From positions 297,852 to 361,851 of the forward strand of contig NZ_FNRF01000005.1 in NCBI RefSeq assembly GCF_900107775.1: a stretch of 64,000 nt of DNA. The letters run 5' to 3'. Origin of the DNA: Xylanibacter ruminicola. Its GTDB lineage: Bacteria; Bacteroidota; Bacteroidia; Bacteroidales; Bacteroidaceae. The translations under genes were made by a program, and so were the position numbers. The notes under the pieces were generated by a model. It did no database searches. It saw only the letters and a list, made by a program, of their open reading frames with translations, and was not told the origin of the DNA. This document shows positions 1-8,990 of the stretch, piece by piece (the stretch's first letter is position 1; each line of letters starts with the position of its first letter).

Positions 1-100
1 CATCCCTGGTACCACGCTGGGTCAGGAAATACTGTGTAGCCCCCATTACCTCGAGCAGTATGGCGGCTACAATAATCAGCATGAGCGAATACTTTTTCAT
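1..100 (-). CDS. N-terminus of a membrane-anchored protein (cut by window edge)
   Basis: An ATG at 100 opens a frame that runs off the left edge after 33 codons. The product begins with two lysines and then a long hydrophobic stretch (about residues 5-25), followed by a polar segment with TQRG. That is an uncleaved membrane anchor placing the next domain outside the cytoplasm. The start resembles those of Bacteroidales membrane sensors such as SpoIIE-type phosphatases and histidine kinases, which would match the regulatory module on the other side of the T6SS operon, but the visible part is too short to assign. It lies 20 bases past the end of the preceding lipoprotein gene and could be the last gene of the same transcript. 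Confidence 0.5.
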   Translation of the reverse strand, partial: MKKYSLMLIIVAAILLEVMGATQYFLTQRGTRD

Positions 101-120
101 ATTGTCTTAAATCGTATTTT

Positions 121-1506
121 TTAGTTGGTATGGTGTTTCCACCAGTCGTCCACGTTCTCATAGTCGGTGGCGTATTTGGGGAAGTCGGGGTACTTCTCCT
201 TCAGGCTCTGTCGCTCGTAAGGCCACTCAAAGTCGGTACCTACGGCAATCTTACTGGCAGCATCGCCTGGAGGTGCTGTAAGCTCAATCCACATGTTGTT
301 CTTGAACACCTCGATCTTTACTTTATCTATCGAGCTGAAGTTGCCCTTGATATCAAAAGCTACAGGATCCTTGGTAGCACCACTCTGGCCATGTTTCTCG
401 GCATCGGTGTTAACCATGATGTTGTTGGATACGCCAAACAGCTTGTGTACTTCAAGCTCGTTGTCGCCATTGATACGTATGGGCAGCGTGGCACCAGCGG
501 CCTGCAGAATGCACGACACGCCCTCGTCGGTTAGCGCGATATCAATCACAATGTCGTTGAAGTCGAAGTCGGTATCGCTGTTGGCATTGCCAACCGTTAC
601 GTTCAAATCCTCGCAGATAATGCGCTGGTAAGGCAGGGTGGGCTTCTCGGGCCCGATGGGCACTGGATACATGCCGCCTTCGCCCACCTTCATCATCGAA
701 AGCAGAATCTCGCAGCCAGGCTGGTCGTCGTCGCTCAAACCAAACACGTAGCCATTGGTAATGTTGCCTTTCTCATCAACCAATCCACCTGCCTCAGCCT
801 CGTTCTCGTTCAGGAACTTATTAGTGTGGTAGGTCTTGCCTGTGGTGCGATTCTTGACGTAGAAACCAAAGTAGTAATTGGGATTCATCGTGATGGTGAA
901 TGTGTGCGCCTTCATGCGCTTGGCACCACGGTGGGTCCAATAATCGTAGCCGAGATAGGCAGTATCGTTTTTAACCCATCGGCTGCCATCTTCCCAGAAG
1001 GTGTATTCATAGTATGTAGAAACCTTGTTCTGTATACCATCTATCATCACAATCCTGGTGGTGTCATTAAAGGTCTCGGTAGTAGGATCGTAATAGTACA
1101 ATCCAATCTCGTCGTCGGCACTGGTGTTGGTGTAAATCAGCTGCACATTACTCCAGGTGGCACGCTCGTGGAACTCGTAGCTGCTATAATCTGGCTGATT
1201 TAAAGCCTGACCCTCAGGGAAATACGCCATGACCGTCTGGAAGTAGCTATCGTAGAACTCGTTGGTGTACGTTTCGTTATACACTACAGTAGCCTTTTCG
1301 GCAGCACGCGTTTTGGCTACTACAGGATTACGCTCGAAACCCCAGCGCTGCTTGCTACTGATCTCGCCACCTACATACTGCTTGAACTTTTGCTTGTAAA
1401 TCTCAACAGGGTCGGATGTAGAAGGATCGTACAAATCCTTCTTGCAACTACCCATCATGGTCATGAATGTCATGATACCAATCAAAATTTTAATAGACTT
1501 TTTCAT
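121..1506 (-). CDS. Lipoprotein with a DUF4842/LruC-like calcium-type motif
   Basis: 461 residues with a type II signal sequence ending in GSC (Cys about 21), so the protein is exported and lipidated. The middle is rich in Tyr, Asp and Asn, and near residue 310 it holds a DTDFDFNDIVID stretch, the kind of acidic loop seen in DUF4114/DUF4842 (LruC-type) Bacteroidota surface proteins and often linked to calcium binding. It is near the end of the T6SS operon, 31 bases after the coiled-coil gene. Whether it is cargo, an envelope accessory or a passenger gene cannot be told from sequence. The domain call rests on the motif alone. Confidence 0.55.
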   Translation of the reverse strand: MKKSIKILIGIMTFMTMMGSCKKDLYDPSTSDPVEIYKQKFKQYVGGEISSKQRWGFERNPVVAKTRAAEKATVVYNETYTNEFYDSYFQTVMAYFPEGQALNQPDYSSYEFHERATWSNVQLIYTNTSADDEIGLYYYDPTTETFNDTTRIVMIDGIQNKVSTYYEYTFWEDGSRWVKNDTAYLGYDYWTHRGAKRMKAHTFTITMNPNYYFGFYVKNRTTGKTYHTNKFLNENEAEAGGLVDEKGNITNGYVFGLSDDDQPGCEILLSMMKVGEGGMYPVPIGPEKPTLPYQRIICEDLNVTVGNANSDTDFDFNDIVIDIALTDEGVSCILQAAGATLPIRINGDNELEVHKLFGVSNNIMVNTDAEKHGQSGATKDPVAFDIKGNFSSIDKVKIEVFKNNMWIELTAPPGDAASKIAVGTDFEWPYERQSLKEKYPDFPKYATDYENVDDWWKHHTN

Positions 1507-1537
1507 ATCACTTATTGTTTTAGTTGTAGATTAAATT

Positions 1538-2251
1538 CTATTCGGGCGTCATACGCATAGAGAGGGCAGCCTCTTCGCCTTGTGCATCCTCGTGCTCCTG
1601 GCGTTCCTGACTGCTGGTCATCTGATCGGTCAGCCACTTGTTGTGGGCATCGTCAATCTCTTTCAGCTTTTCCTGATAGAGTTTCTCGCGCTGATCGTCC
1701 CATTGCTTCTTCTGATGGTCAAGAGCGTCGTTCATCTTTTTCTGGTCAGCCTCGCTCTCCACCTGTAACATTTCGGCAAACTTGGGCTTTGCTGTGGTGT
1801 TAATGGCTTCCATCTGGGCTTTGCATACATCGTACACAGCCTTTACGCCCTGATTTAACGCATCGTAACGGTCGTCGTTAACCTCGGGCATCGTAAGCTG
1901 CAGATAGTGCACATCAATATTCTGAGGATTGCCGTTAGCATCGCGGCTTTCAACCTCCATGTTTTTCATCTCCTGCTTAAACTCGGGGTGGGCGCGCAAA
2001 AATGCCTGCATAATGCTCTTCATATCCTCATCGTACTTGGGCAGGATTTCGAAATGGTAATCGTCGCTCTTGCCGATGGTGGCACAATCCTCAAGATGTT
2101 TCGGCTCGCCCTCTATAAACACCTGGATGGGCAGCAGGGCCACCGGATCGGATGTGATACAGAGGTTCATGAAACGATATTTCATTAAAGTGACCTGGGT
2201 TGAGAGCTGTTGTCCCAACTTGTCGAACTCATTAAGTGCTGATCTTCTCAT
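1538..2251 (-). CDS. Unknown coiled-coil protein of the T6SS spike region
   Basis: 237 residues, no signal peptide and no membrane segment, so probably cytosolic or carried by the needle. Residues about 1-125 look globular, with beta-type stretches; residues about 140-215 are strongly charged and helical (many K, E, Q, D), a likely coiled coil; the tail is acidic. I do not recognise the family. It sits between the beta-repeat protein and the lipoprotein, 29 bases from the former. The position right after VgrG and its partner is where T6SS adaptors, chaperones and effectors usually lie, so one of these roles is the most reasonable guess. Confidence 0.55.
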   Translation of the reverse strand: MRRSALNEFDKLGQQLSTQVTLMKYRFMNLCITSDPVALLPIQVFIEGEPKHLEDCATIGKSDDYHFEILPKYDEDMKSIMQAFLRAHPEFKQEMKNMEVESRDANGNPQNIDVHYLQLTMPEVNDDRYDALNQGVKAVYDVCKAQMEAINTTAKPKFAEMLQVESEADQKKMNDALDHQKKQWDDQREKLYQEKLKEIDDAHNKWLTDQMTSSQERQEHEDAQGEEAALSMRMTPE

Positions 2252-2280
2252 ATCTATAAAATTACGTGGTTTGTAATTAA

Positions 2281-4245
2281 CTATTCTTTAGGGGCATCCT
2301 CGGTTTTAAGCTTGGCGCTCAGACTGCCACCGCCACCGCCACCACCTGCGGCCATACCATCGCTGATGTTTGGCGACTTGAAGGCACTCTTAGCCTCGAT
2401 GCTGTCGCCTGATAGCTTGGGTGCTTTAAGCTCGCCCTTAACCTCGGTCTTGGCGTTGATGGTGGTATCGCCATAAACCTGCGTCTTGCTGCCTGAAAGG
2501 GCGGCATTGCCATCGGCCAGCTGCAGTACGGCCTTGGCTTCGCCCTGCTGGGCCTCGAGCGTCTTATCGGCAAACAGTCCAAGCTCTTCGGTCTGAGCCT
2601 GAATCTTCTTACTCTTAATGTCCTTCGACTTAGAGCCTACGTACATCTTCTCGGATACCAGCGTCATGGTGCTGCCTGCAGCGAGTGCGCTATCGGTAAG
2701 CTTCTCCTTATCTACATCCATCGACTTAACGCTGACGGCCTTGGCGTTAACGCTGAAGCTACCCGTAGCCTTGCCCTCGGCATCGGCCGACAGGATATCG
2801 GTTTTCTCTGTACGTACTGACAGTTTGCTATCCTTGGTAAGTGCCTTGGTCTTCAGGTTGCCATCAGCCACCTCGTAGTCGAGACTCTCTAAGGTAACAG
2901 TCTTCGACTTGATAATCACATCGCCTGTGCCCACAAAGTCGCCCTTGGTAAGCTTGCCATCTTTGTCGCGCTCCACATTCTGCGGGTTGGCAGTTGATAC
3001 CTCGATGGTTTTGGCCGTCATGCTGATGATGCCGTCATCGGTAAGCTGCTTTTCCTGAATAGAAACATCGCTGCGCTTCAGGTCCATAGCCTCGAAACTG
3101 ATGTCCTTCGACTGGATATTCACGCTACCTGTGGCGGTAAGTTCCATATTGTCGTCGGAAGGGTTAAGGGTAGAGATGGTCACATTCTGAGCCGTGATGC
3201 CCAGACCGCCTTTTTCAACCAGTTTACCATTCTCGTCGGTCATGTTCATATTCATACGTGGGGTATTGATAACAATGCCTGCCTCGTCGTTGGTATGTAT
3301 GTTGCCATCACCATCGTTGGTTGCCATGATGATTTTCTCGGCCGAGATGTTCATCTGGGCACCTGTGGTCTTCTGCTTAAAGTCGTCGGTACTCTTCAGG
3401 GCTTTCTTTTCCTCCTCAAGTGCCTTCTTCTTGCGGTTAACCTCGGCCAGCTGCGATACTGTACGGATAAACATCATGGTTGACTGATAAAGAGATGGGA
3501 GCGTTTCGTCCATTTGCTGATGCAGTTCGTCTAAGTCAACCATGTTTACATGCAGCGCATAGTCCTTGGCACCATTCTTCTCATCCTCGATCGTAAGCAG
3601 GGCGTTCATCTGCTTGAAAACGGTATCCACATCGTCCTTGCAGGCTTTCAACTGATTCTTCAGGTTGGTGGCCTGTTCGGTGAGTATTGATACCTGAGCC
3701 TCGATAGTCTCTTTTCGTTTGTCGTTAGTTAGAGCCGCCTCGATATTCAAGTCCTGGTCGGCATGAATCCAGATTCCGCCACGACCGGCACTTTCTGCCT
3801 TCTGCGAGAACACATCCTTGCTATCGCTGCTATGCATCACAATGTTACAAGCCTGCGACACAATCTCGGAGGTGTCGCAAACCACATTCTCCATACCGTC
3901 GGTACCAGGGTTAACAGCCACCTGACGGATGCTGGGGGCGCGTGAGGTAATACTGCCCGACTCGCCAACACCCTCGAGCTTGATGTCGCTGCCTTTAATC
4001 ACTACGCGGCCCATACCGCCACTAAGGTCGCCGCTCTTATCTACATTTCCTATCACTATCTCAGGAGCCGAGATAACGATACGCTCGTTGCTATGATAAT
4101 AGAGTCCGCTGTCGAGGCGGTTAAAGATATCCGCCTTTATCTGCTGAACCTCAGCTTTTTGCTGATGAATTTCCTCGAGCTCTTTCTCAACGCACTCCTG
4201 GTACGTATCTAGGATTTTCTTCCAGTCGTCAAAAATATATCCCAT
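2281..4245 (-). CDS. VgrG-like beta-repeat spike protein with internal coiled coil and glycine tail
   Basis: 654 residues. The first 30 are helical, then residues about 45-165 form short beta strands with patterns such as VVIKGSDIKLEG. A coiled-coil insertion follows (about 175-290), then a long run of beta repeats (about 295-610) of the form xVxIxSKxVTLES, like the intertwined needle that continues the VgrG spike. Near residue 635 is a run of eight glycines, then a charged tail. There is no gp27 or OB-fold part, so this is not a full VgrG. It follows vgrG with a 26-base gap. I infer a structural extension or partner of the spike, or a carrier for effectors; no enzymatic motif is visible. Confidence 0.6.
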   Translation of the reverse strand: MGYIFDDWKKILDTYQECVEKELEEIHQQKAEVQQIKADIFNRLDSGLYYHSNERIVISAPEIVIGNVDKSGDLSGGMGRVVIKGSDIKLEGVGESGSITSRAPSIRQVAVNPGTDGMENVVCDTSEIVSQACNIVMHSSDSKDVFSQKAESAGRGGIWIHADQDLNIEAALTNDKRKETIEAQVSILTEQATNLKNQLKACKDDVDTVFKQMNALLTIEDEKNGAKDYALHVNMVDLDELHQQMDETLPSLYQSTMMFIRTVSQLAEVNRKKKALEEEKKALKSTDDFKQKTTGAQMNISAEKIIMATNDGDGNIHTNDEAGIVINTPRMNMNMTDENGKLVEKGGLGITAQNVTISTLNPSDDNMELTATGSVNIQSKDISFEAMDLKRSDVSIQEKQLTDDGIISMTAKTIEVSTANPQNVERDKDGKLTKGDFVGTGDVIIKSKTVTLESLDYEVADGNLKTKALTKDSKLSVRTEKTDILSADAEGKATGSFSVNAKAVSVKSMDVDKEKLTDSALAAGSTMTLVSEKMYVGSKSKDIKSKKIQAQTEELGLFADKTLEAQQGEAKAVLQLADGNAALSGSKTQVYGDTTINAKTEVKGELKAPKLSGDSIEAKSAFKSPNISDGMAAGGGGGGGSLSAKLKTEDAPKE

Positions 4246-4271
4246 AGTTGTATTGTTTTTGGGTTATTCAA

Positions 4272-7200
4272 TTAGGGTTGTGGGGGAGCTGTTAATGCCA
4301 TGATTGTGGCCCTGATCTCGGTAAGGAACTGATTAACCTCACCATTCAATGCGTCGCCATCGTCGGTAGTTGTCAGATTCTCCTTCGATGCACCCTCTAT
4401 CTTGGCAATATCGTTCTTCAGGTTATAGGTGTTGCCCTTGTAATTAAACAAGATGCCACCCTGTTTGGCTTCGCCCCACGACCAGTTGTCTTCGCGTGGA
4501 TGGGCCAAGAACTGCATGTCCTCCCAATCCACAGCTCTTTTCAGTTCATCAAGTGCTGCCTCTTTGAGCTTGGCTGTCTTGGATTCGATAGGCGAGAGCT
4601 TGGGCACGCTTGTGATGGAACGTACATAGTACGACCACTTAAGCGGATTAATAACGTCGCTTTCGTTAAATACACGTGGCGCCTCCACATCAACACGCTG
4701 GGCCATTGGTGGTCGAACGTTGGCATCATAACGTGCATTTACTATCGAAACAGTCTTTGAGCGCCAATCGTCTCTAAAGCCCAATCCCTCTAATAACAGA
4801 ATGGCTGCCTTGCGCTTAAGTGCCTTCAGCTCGTCAGCCAGATCATTGTCGCCTAATACGGCATTAAGAGCGCTACGGTTGCCTGCTTTCGCCTTGTGGT
4901 AGAAGGTGTCGCCCAGCTTGTCCTTCGAGAAGGCTGCCGTCATAACGTCCTTGTAATTAGCTGGCATATACGATGTGTCTACTCGTCCGATCTTCTCGGT
5001 CATCTCCAATCGTGTATACGACTTATCAATGAATGCTGCTAATTTGGCTATAGCTTTTCGAAGCTCATTGGCCTTTTGGGTGATTTCGGCTCTAACCCTC
5101 TTTCTTAAGTTGACGACTAATTGCTTCTTTTCCGCATCCGTTCCATGTAAGTTCAAACCATAATTGTTTACGGCGAAATTAGAAACATCGTTTATGTCAT
5201 TCGCATCGAATTCGCCGGCAACAAATATATCGTTTTCCTGCAGTTCGGTGTCAGGATTCTGCCATATCGTTTCAATAATTTTGTCTGCATTTTTGCAATA
5301 TTCCCGTTTGTCTGCTTTATTCCGGTATCTGCGATTTCTGCTAATCATAGACTTAAGTCCACTATTACCAGTATGTAACTGTACGCATGCGTTATAAAGA
5401 TTCTTATATTCTCTGTCAATTTCGGTGGCTATAGAACCAACCTTCTGTATAAGCTGAACAACTCCAGCCCTCAGGCGCAGACCTGGTCGCAGGTCGTCTT
5501 CTTCAATCTTATCATTCATCTTGTCGATAGTGGCCTGATCCTTGTAGGCTGTGGCTGGATAATCGCACTTGCCCTTACCGGCTTCGAGCTTCAGGAAGCG
5601 GTTCGACTTGACGGTGAGCGCACCTTCTACAGGGTAGAATATCACTTCGGCGGTTGCTCTTACAAACGAGAGATCAACAAATTCAACCTTCTCGGCAAAT
5701 TTCTTGGCTACCTGAAGAGCCATATCTGCCATGAAGGTGGTTAAATTGCCTGGCATGGTATCTTTTGATTGTACCAGTTTACGCGATACGTTGGTTCCTG
5801 ATACCAGTTCGAGGTTGTTACCAGCCTGAATCTTTACGTTCTTACCCTTGATGGTTACGTCGCCATTGGGAGCCGAAATAGTGATGCCTGTAAAGGCATT
5901 CAAGTTGATATCGCCCCAAGGCGACTTGACAGATACGTTGCGGCCATCGGTAGAGCCCGAGATGTTATAAATGCCGTACTTGTCGGTAAGCTGGAATCCA
6001 CCCTCGAAGTTCTTTGAGTTCTTGTTGGTGTTCAGCCAAGAGGCATCGGTAAATATATCCTTGCCCGACAGATCAGGGAAAATGGTTGTGAGCAGGTCGT
6101 AACCAGGCGCGAAAATACCAGATAGGAAGGCTGTGAGGCCGGCACCCGTGCCATCTTCGATACGAAGGGCATGGCCGCCAGGCGATGTGAGCACGATATC
6201 ACGCTCGTGCAATCCACCAGGAACCTTGTTACCTTTCATCGAAAGACCTCCTACGATATACGGGCGCTCCACATTGCCGTGGGCAAAATCCACGATAACC
6301 TGGTCGCCCTCATAATGCCTACCAAAGATACCGTTACCCTGACTGGCCGAACTGGTGGCATAAACTACCCAGGGCGATGATGCTGCCCGCATGCTATCGG
6401 TAATTTTAATGGGGTTGCCATTTTCGTCCTTGGGATCTATCTGCCATCCGTTGAACATGATACGTACACGGTTCTGGTTGGCGGGGTCGTTGGCATCGGT
6501 AACCGTGGCTAGCTGCGGACCTGAGAAACGGGTATGACCTTGAGGTGATATGGCTGGGTAGAACACGCCATCTTCGTTTTTTGGAATGGCTACAACCCTG
6601 AATGCCAACTGTGGTAATTCGCTGGCCTCAACCACATCTACATTATGCACTACAATCAGGCGCTTGGGCTTGGTTTTACATTCAACCAGAATCACCATAT
6701 AATCCTCTTTGTATATCCTGATGATATCGCCTACCTTCATGTTGGGGTAGGTGGTATCGTAATTCAGGAAAACTGCATTCTTACTGGCTTGCAGTTCTTT
6801 GTTAAGAACACCCAGGTATTTCTTATCGGTATATGTCGATTTCAGTTCGCTAAACTGATTGAATGTGTCGGGCTCGTCTTCACAACCATACTGCTCTACG
6901 GGTTTGTTTGTGCTGAAGTATTTCTCGTTGAACTTTTCATCAAGATAGCTCTTGTTATGTTCGGCTACAAGACTATCATAGAGATTATCGAATATCAGGT
7001 TTCCAAAAAACTTAGGAATGCTTTCGGTGTTCGAGAAAAACTTGGGGAACTGTTTCATCATCCATAAGTCTAAGCCATTCTTAGGTCCACAACCAAAGAC
7101 TCCCTGGATTTCGTTAGGGCTTTTTTTCAGTTTACTATCAATGATGTGCTCGTCGTAGGCAGCCTCGGCAGTAAACTTATCGGCCATTTCTACATCAAGG

Positions 7201-8036
7201 CCATCATCAATGTCGCCGTAGTTCAGTTCGCTCCAGTCGTCACGTTCATCAGCTTCAGTGCACACCTTATTTTCGTAGCCGATGTTCAGGCAACCGTTCT
7301 CGTAGTACAAGAACTCGCCCCAGCGGTTAGTGGTGCGTACCAGCATTTTGTGAAAACTCTCGTTGTACTGAACCAGGAACGGGAATATATGCTCGGTTCT
7401 TTCATCTTTCTTATTCTTATAAGCAAGAATGTGCATGTTATTTTTCCACTCAATACTCAGTTTCTTGGTAGGGTCGTAAGGATCGGTAAAATCCTTAAGC
7501 TGGCTTTTAAGAATGTCATCGCAGAGTTTCTGAGCCACAAAGGAGCGGCTGTTCTGCGAGATATCGAGTTTCTTGTCGAGACTGTATATATTGAATGTGA
7601 TAGACATCGACAGTTTTTTGTAATGTGGCTCAATCTCGCCTACGAAATAGTCGCCGCCAATCTCTCTACTGTTGCTGCCATCAACCGAATAGAGTGATAC
7701 ACGATGGTTGTAAAACAGCTTTTCCAGTTCGTCTTTCATGATGGGTACCCATTCCTCGGGGCCCTGCGTGGTGGTGAGCGGGTACACGAAGATTTCGGTT
7801 GAAATCACGGTAGGATTATAAATCTGTTTGGTAAAGTCGAGCTTCTCGATGTAGAACTCGTAGCGGTTTACCTTGTCGTTTTTTCCTTTAATATATATGG
7901 CACTTTTTGAAGTCTCAAAGTCTACCACACCTGCATCCTGCTGGTTCGACAGAAGTTTAAGTGTGCCAGCTTTTACAGTGTCTTTTCCATCCACATAAAT
8001 ATTAATGTCGTGGAAATTAAGTTCGAGGATTGCCAT
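4272..8036 (-). CDS. tssI: T6SS spike protein VgrG (TssI) with about 500-residue C-terminal extension
   Basis: 1254 residues, about twice a plain Bacteroidota VgrG. Residues about 1-480 match the gp27-like hub; about 505-600 form the gp5 OB-fold, with NRVRIMFNGW and an FGRHYEGDQVIVDF stretch followed by RPYIVGGL; about 610-760 hold an SPGGHALRIED segment and the beta needle (for example VTIKGKNVKIQAGNN). Residues about 760-1254 are mostly helical and polar and match nothing I know, so this may be a fused effector or a loading domain. VgrG sits at the tip of the Hcp tube and binds the PAAR-type protein. It follows the Hcp-like genes with a 14-base gap. Confidence 0.9.
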   Translation of the reverse strand: MAILELNFHDINIYVDGKDTVKAGTLKLLSNQQDAGVVDFETSKSAIYIKGKNDKVNRYEFYIEKLDFTKQIYNPTVISTEIFVYPLTTTQGPEEWVPIMKDELEKLFYNHRVSLYSVDGSNSREIGGDYFVGEIEPHYKKLSMSITFNIYSLDKKLDISQNSRSFVAQKLCDDILKSQLKDFTDPYDPTKKLSIEWKNNMHILAYKNKKDERTEHIFPFLVQYNESFHKMLVRTTNRWGEFLYYENGCLNIGYENKVCTEADERDDWSELNYGDIDDGLDVEMADKFTAEAAYDEHIIDSKLKKSPNEIQGVFGCGPKNGLDLWMMKQFPKFFSNTESIPKFFGNLIFDNLYDSLVAEHNKSYLDEKFNEKYFSTNKPVEQYGCEDEPDTFNQFSELKSTYTDKKYLGVLNKELQASKNAVFLNYDTTYPNMKVGDIIRIYKEDYMVILVECKTKPKRLIVVHNVDVVEASELPQLAFRVVAIPKNEDGVFYPAISPQGHTRFSGPQLATVTDANDPANQNRVRIMFNGWQIDPKDENGNPIKITDSMRAASSPWVVYATSSASQGNGIFGRHYEGDQVIVDFAHGNVERPYIVGGLSMKGNKVPGGLHERDIVLTSPGGHALRIEDGTGAGLTAFLSGIFAPGYDLLTTIFPDLSGKDIFTDASWLNTNKNSKNFEGGFQLTDKYGIYNISGSTDGRNVSVKSPWGDINLNAFTGITISAPNGDVTIKGKNVKIQAGNNLELVSGTNVSRKLVQSKDTMPGNLTTFMADMALQVAKKFAEKVEFVDLSFVRATAEVIFYPVEGALTVKSNRFLKLEAGKGKCDYPATAYKDQATIDKMNDKIEEDDLRPGLRLRAGVVQLIQKVGSIATEIDREYKNLYNACVQLHTGNSGLKSMISRNRRYRNKADKREYCKNADKIIETIWQNPDTELQENDIFVAGEFDANDINDVSNFAVNNYGLNLHGTDAEKKQLVVNLRKRVRAEITQKANELRKAIAKLAAFIDKSYTRLEMTEKIGRVDTSYMPANYKDVMTAAFSKDKLGDTFYHKAKAGNRSALNAVLGDNDLADELKALKRKAAILLLEGLGFRDDWRSKTVSIVNARYDANVRPPMAQRVDVEAPRVFNESDVINPLKWSYYVRSITSVPKLSPIESKTAKLKEAALDELKRAVDWEDMQFLAHPREDNWSWGEAKQGGILFNYKGNTYNLKNDIAKIEGASKENLTTTDDGDALNGEVNQFLTEIRATIMALTAPPQP

Positions 8037-8050
8037 AAGCTTAATAGTTT

Positions 8051-8536
8051 TTATTGAATGAATATTGTTCTAAGATTGTTTTGGTTTTCACGACCTACAT
8101 AGGTAATCTCGCGCACCAGTAGCTGAACATCGAGCATCACTTGCTCGTCTTCGCCAGCCTGGCTCTTGCTCGAGTTAAAGGTCTCAACCACATTAATCAC
8201 ATAGCCTTCTACTACCATGCCGTCTTCGTAATCGGCCAGACGCTGGTTTTGATTGAATGTTGGGTTGAACAGGAATGAGTATGAGTAATACCCGTTGCTT
8301 GCCAGGTTCTGATAAAAGGTATGTGCCTGGTGTATAGAACCGATACGTACTCTGAAATTAAGTATAACCGGCTCTTGTGCGCCATAATATTCGCCCTGAC
8401 TGTTGCGCTTGTGCTCGCATTGGTAGGAAAAATGCTGAACAGTAAGGCATCTCTCCTTCAGTATATTCTTTGGACTCTCCTTGAAGTCTTCGGCTATTAC
8501 AACGGCTTTTAGTTCATTTGAATAGAGTGTAGCCAT
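8051..8536 (-). CDS. Hcp-like (TssD-fold) protein, divergent
   Basis: 161 residues from the ATG at 8536; a TTG two codons further upstream is possible, but the ATG lies 6 bases after the preceding stop and is preferred. The pattern of strands (for example ILNFRVRIGS in the first half and VMLDVQLLVREITYVG near the end) follows the two-sheet barrel of Hcp, though it lacks the usual N-terminal start and the GG motif of the other TssD copies. Its place between a TssD gene and vgrG suggests an adaptor at the tube-to-spike junction or a specialised tube subunit. The Hcp link is an inference from strand pattern and context. Confidence 0.55.
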   Translation of the reverse strand: MATLYSNELKAVVIAEDFKESPKNILKERCLTVQHFSYQCEHKRNSQGEYYGAQEPVILNFRVRIGSIHQAHTFYQNLASNGYYSYSFLFNPTFNQNQRLADYEDGMVVEGYVINVVETFNSSKSQAGEDEQVMLDVQLLVREITYVGRENQNNLRTIFIQ

Positions 8537-8542
8537 AAGCAA

Positions 8543-8953
8543 TTATATAGATTTAAATTGTACGTCTTCAATATTTATTTCTTCGGCACAGATACTGAGC
8601 TTCAGGGTACGGCGGCGCGAGGAGTTAATGTCGTAATCCTCTGAGAGTGAGAAGCATTTGGCTTCTTCGAAATATAATATCTGTGAGTCGGCATCGTTCA
8701 ACCCGTTACCGATAAAGCTGATTACCAGACGGCCATTCTGTACGCTTTGCGTTGAATACCACTCAAACAAACCAAGGTCGTCCTTACCTGGAGCTATCAC
8801 TTCAAGGTCAACCCTTTCGCAACGGGCCGCACCTCCAGGACTAAAGGCATTACGCGGACGATTGAATACTAACTGACAGTCAGCAACCAGGTACTGCTTT
8901 GAGTAACGCTTGATGCTGTTGTCGCCAAATTCTAATACTGCTGTTAGTGCCAT
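8543..8953 (-). CDS. tssD: T6SS tube protein TssD (Hcp), third copy
   Basis: 136 residues. It begins with the short strand typical of Bacteroidota TssD, has a FSPGGAARCERVDLEV segment that matches the RGG-I-LEV strand of the family, then LFEWY, and ends with a strand carrying EEINIEDVQF. Family length is about 130. Hcp hexamers stack to form the tube expelled by sheath contraction. This copy differs from the tandem pair near 21.4-22.2 kb and lies just before the spike genes, so it may pair with this VgrG and its cargo. The gap to the next gene is 6 bases. Confidence 0.78.
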   Translation of the reverse strand: MALTAVLEFGDNSIKRYSKQYLVADCQLVFNRPRNAFSPGGAARCERVDLEVIAPGKDDLGLFEWYSTQSVQNGRLVISFIGNGLNDADSQILYFEEAKCFSLSEDYDINSSRRRTLKLSICAEEINIEDVQFKSI

Positions 8954-8990
8954 ATTCGTAAATTTTTAGTTATTGATGCAATGTTATAGA

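Noticed and set aside
4272..5500. Ubl substrate site or protease motif in the VgrG extension
   Set aside because: No catalytic Cys-His or metal motif could be supported from sequence alone.
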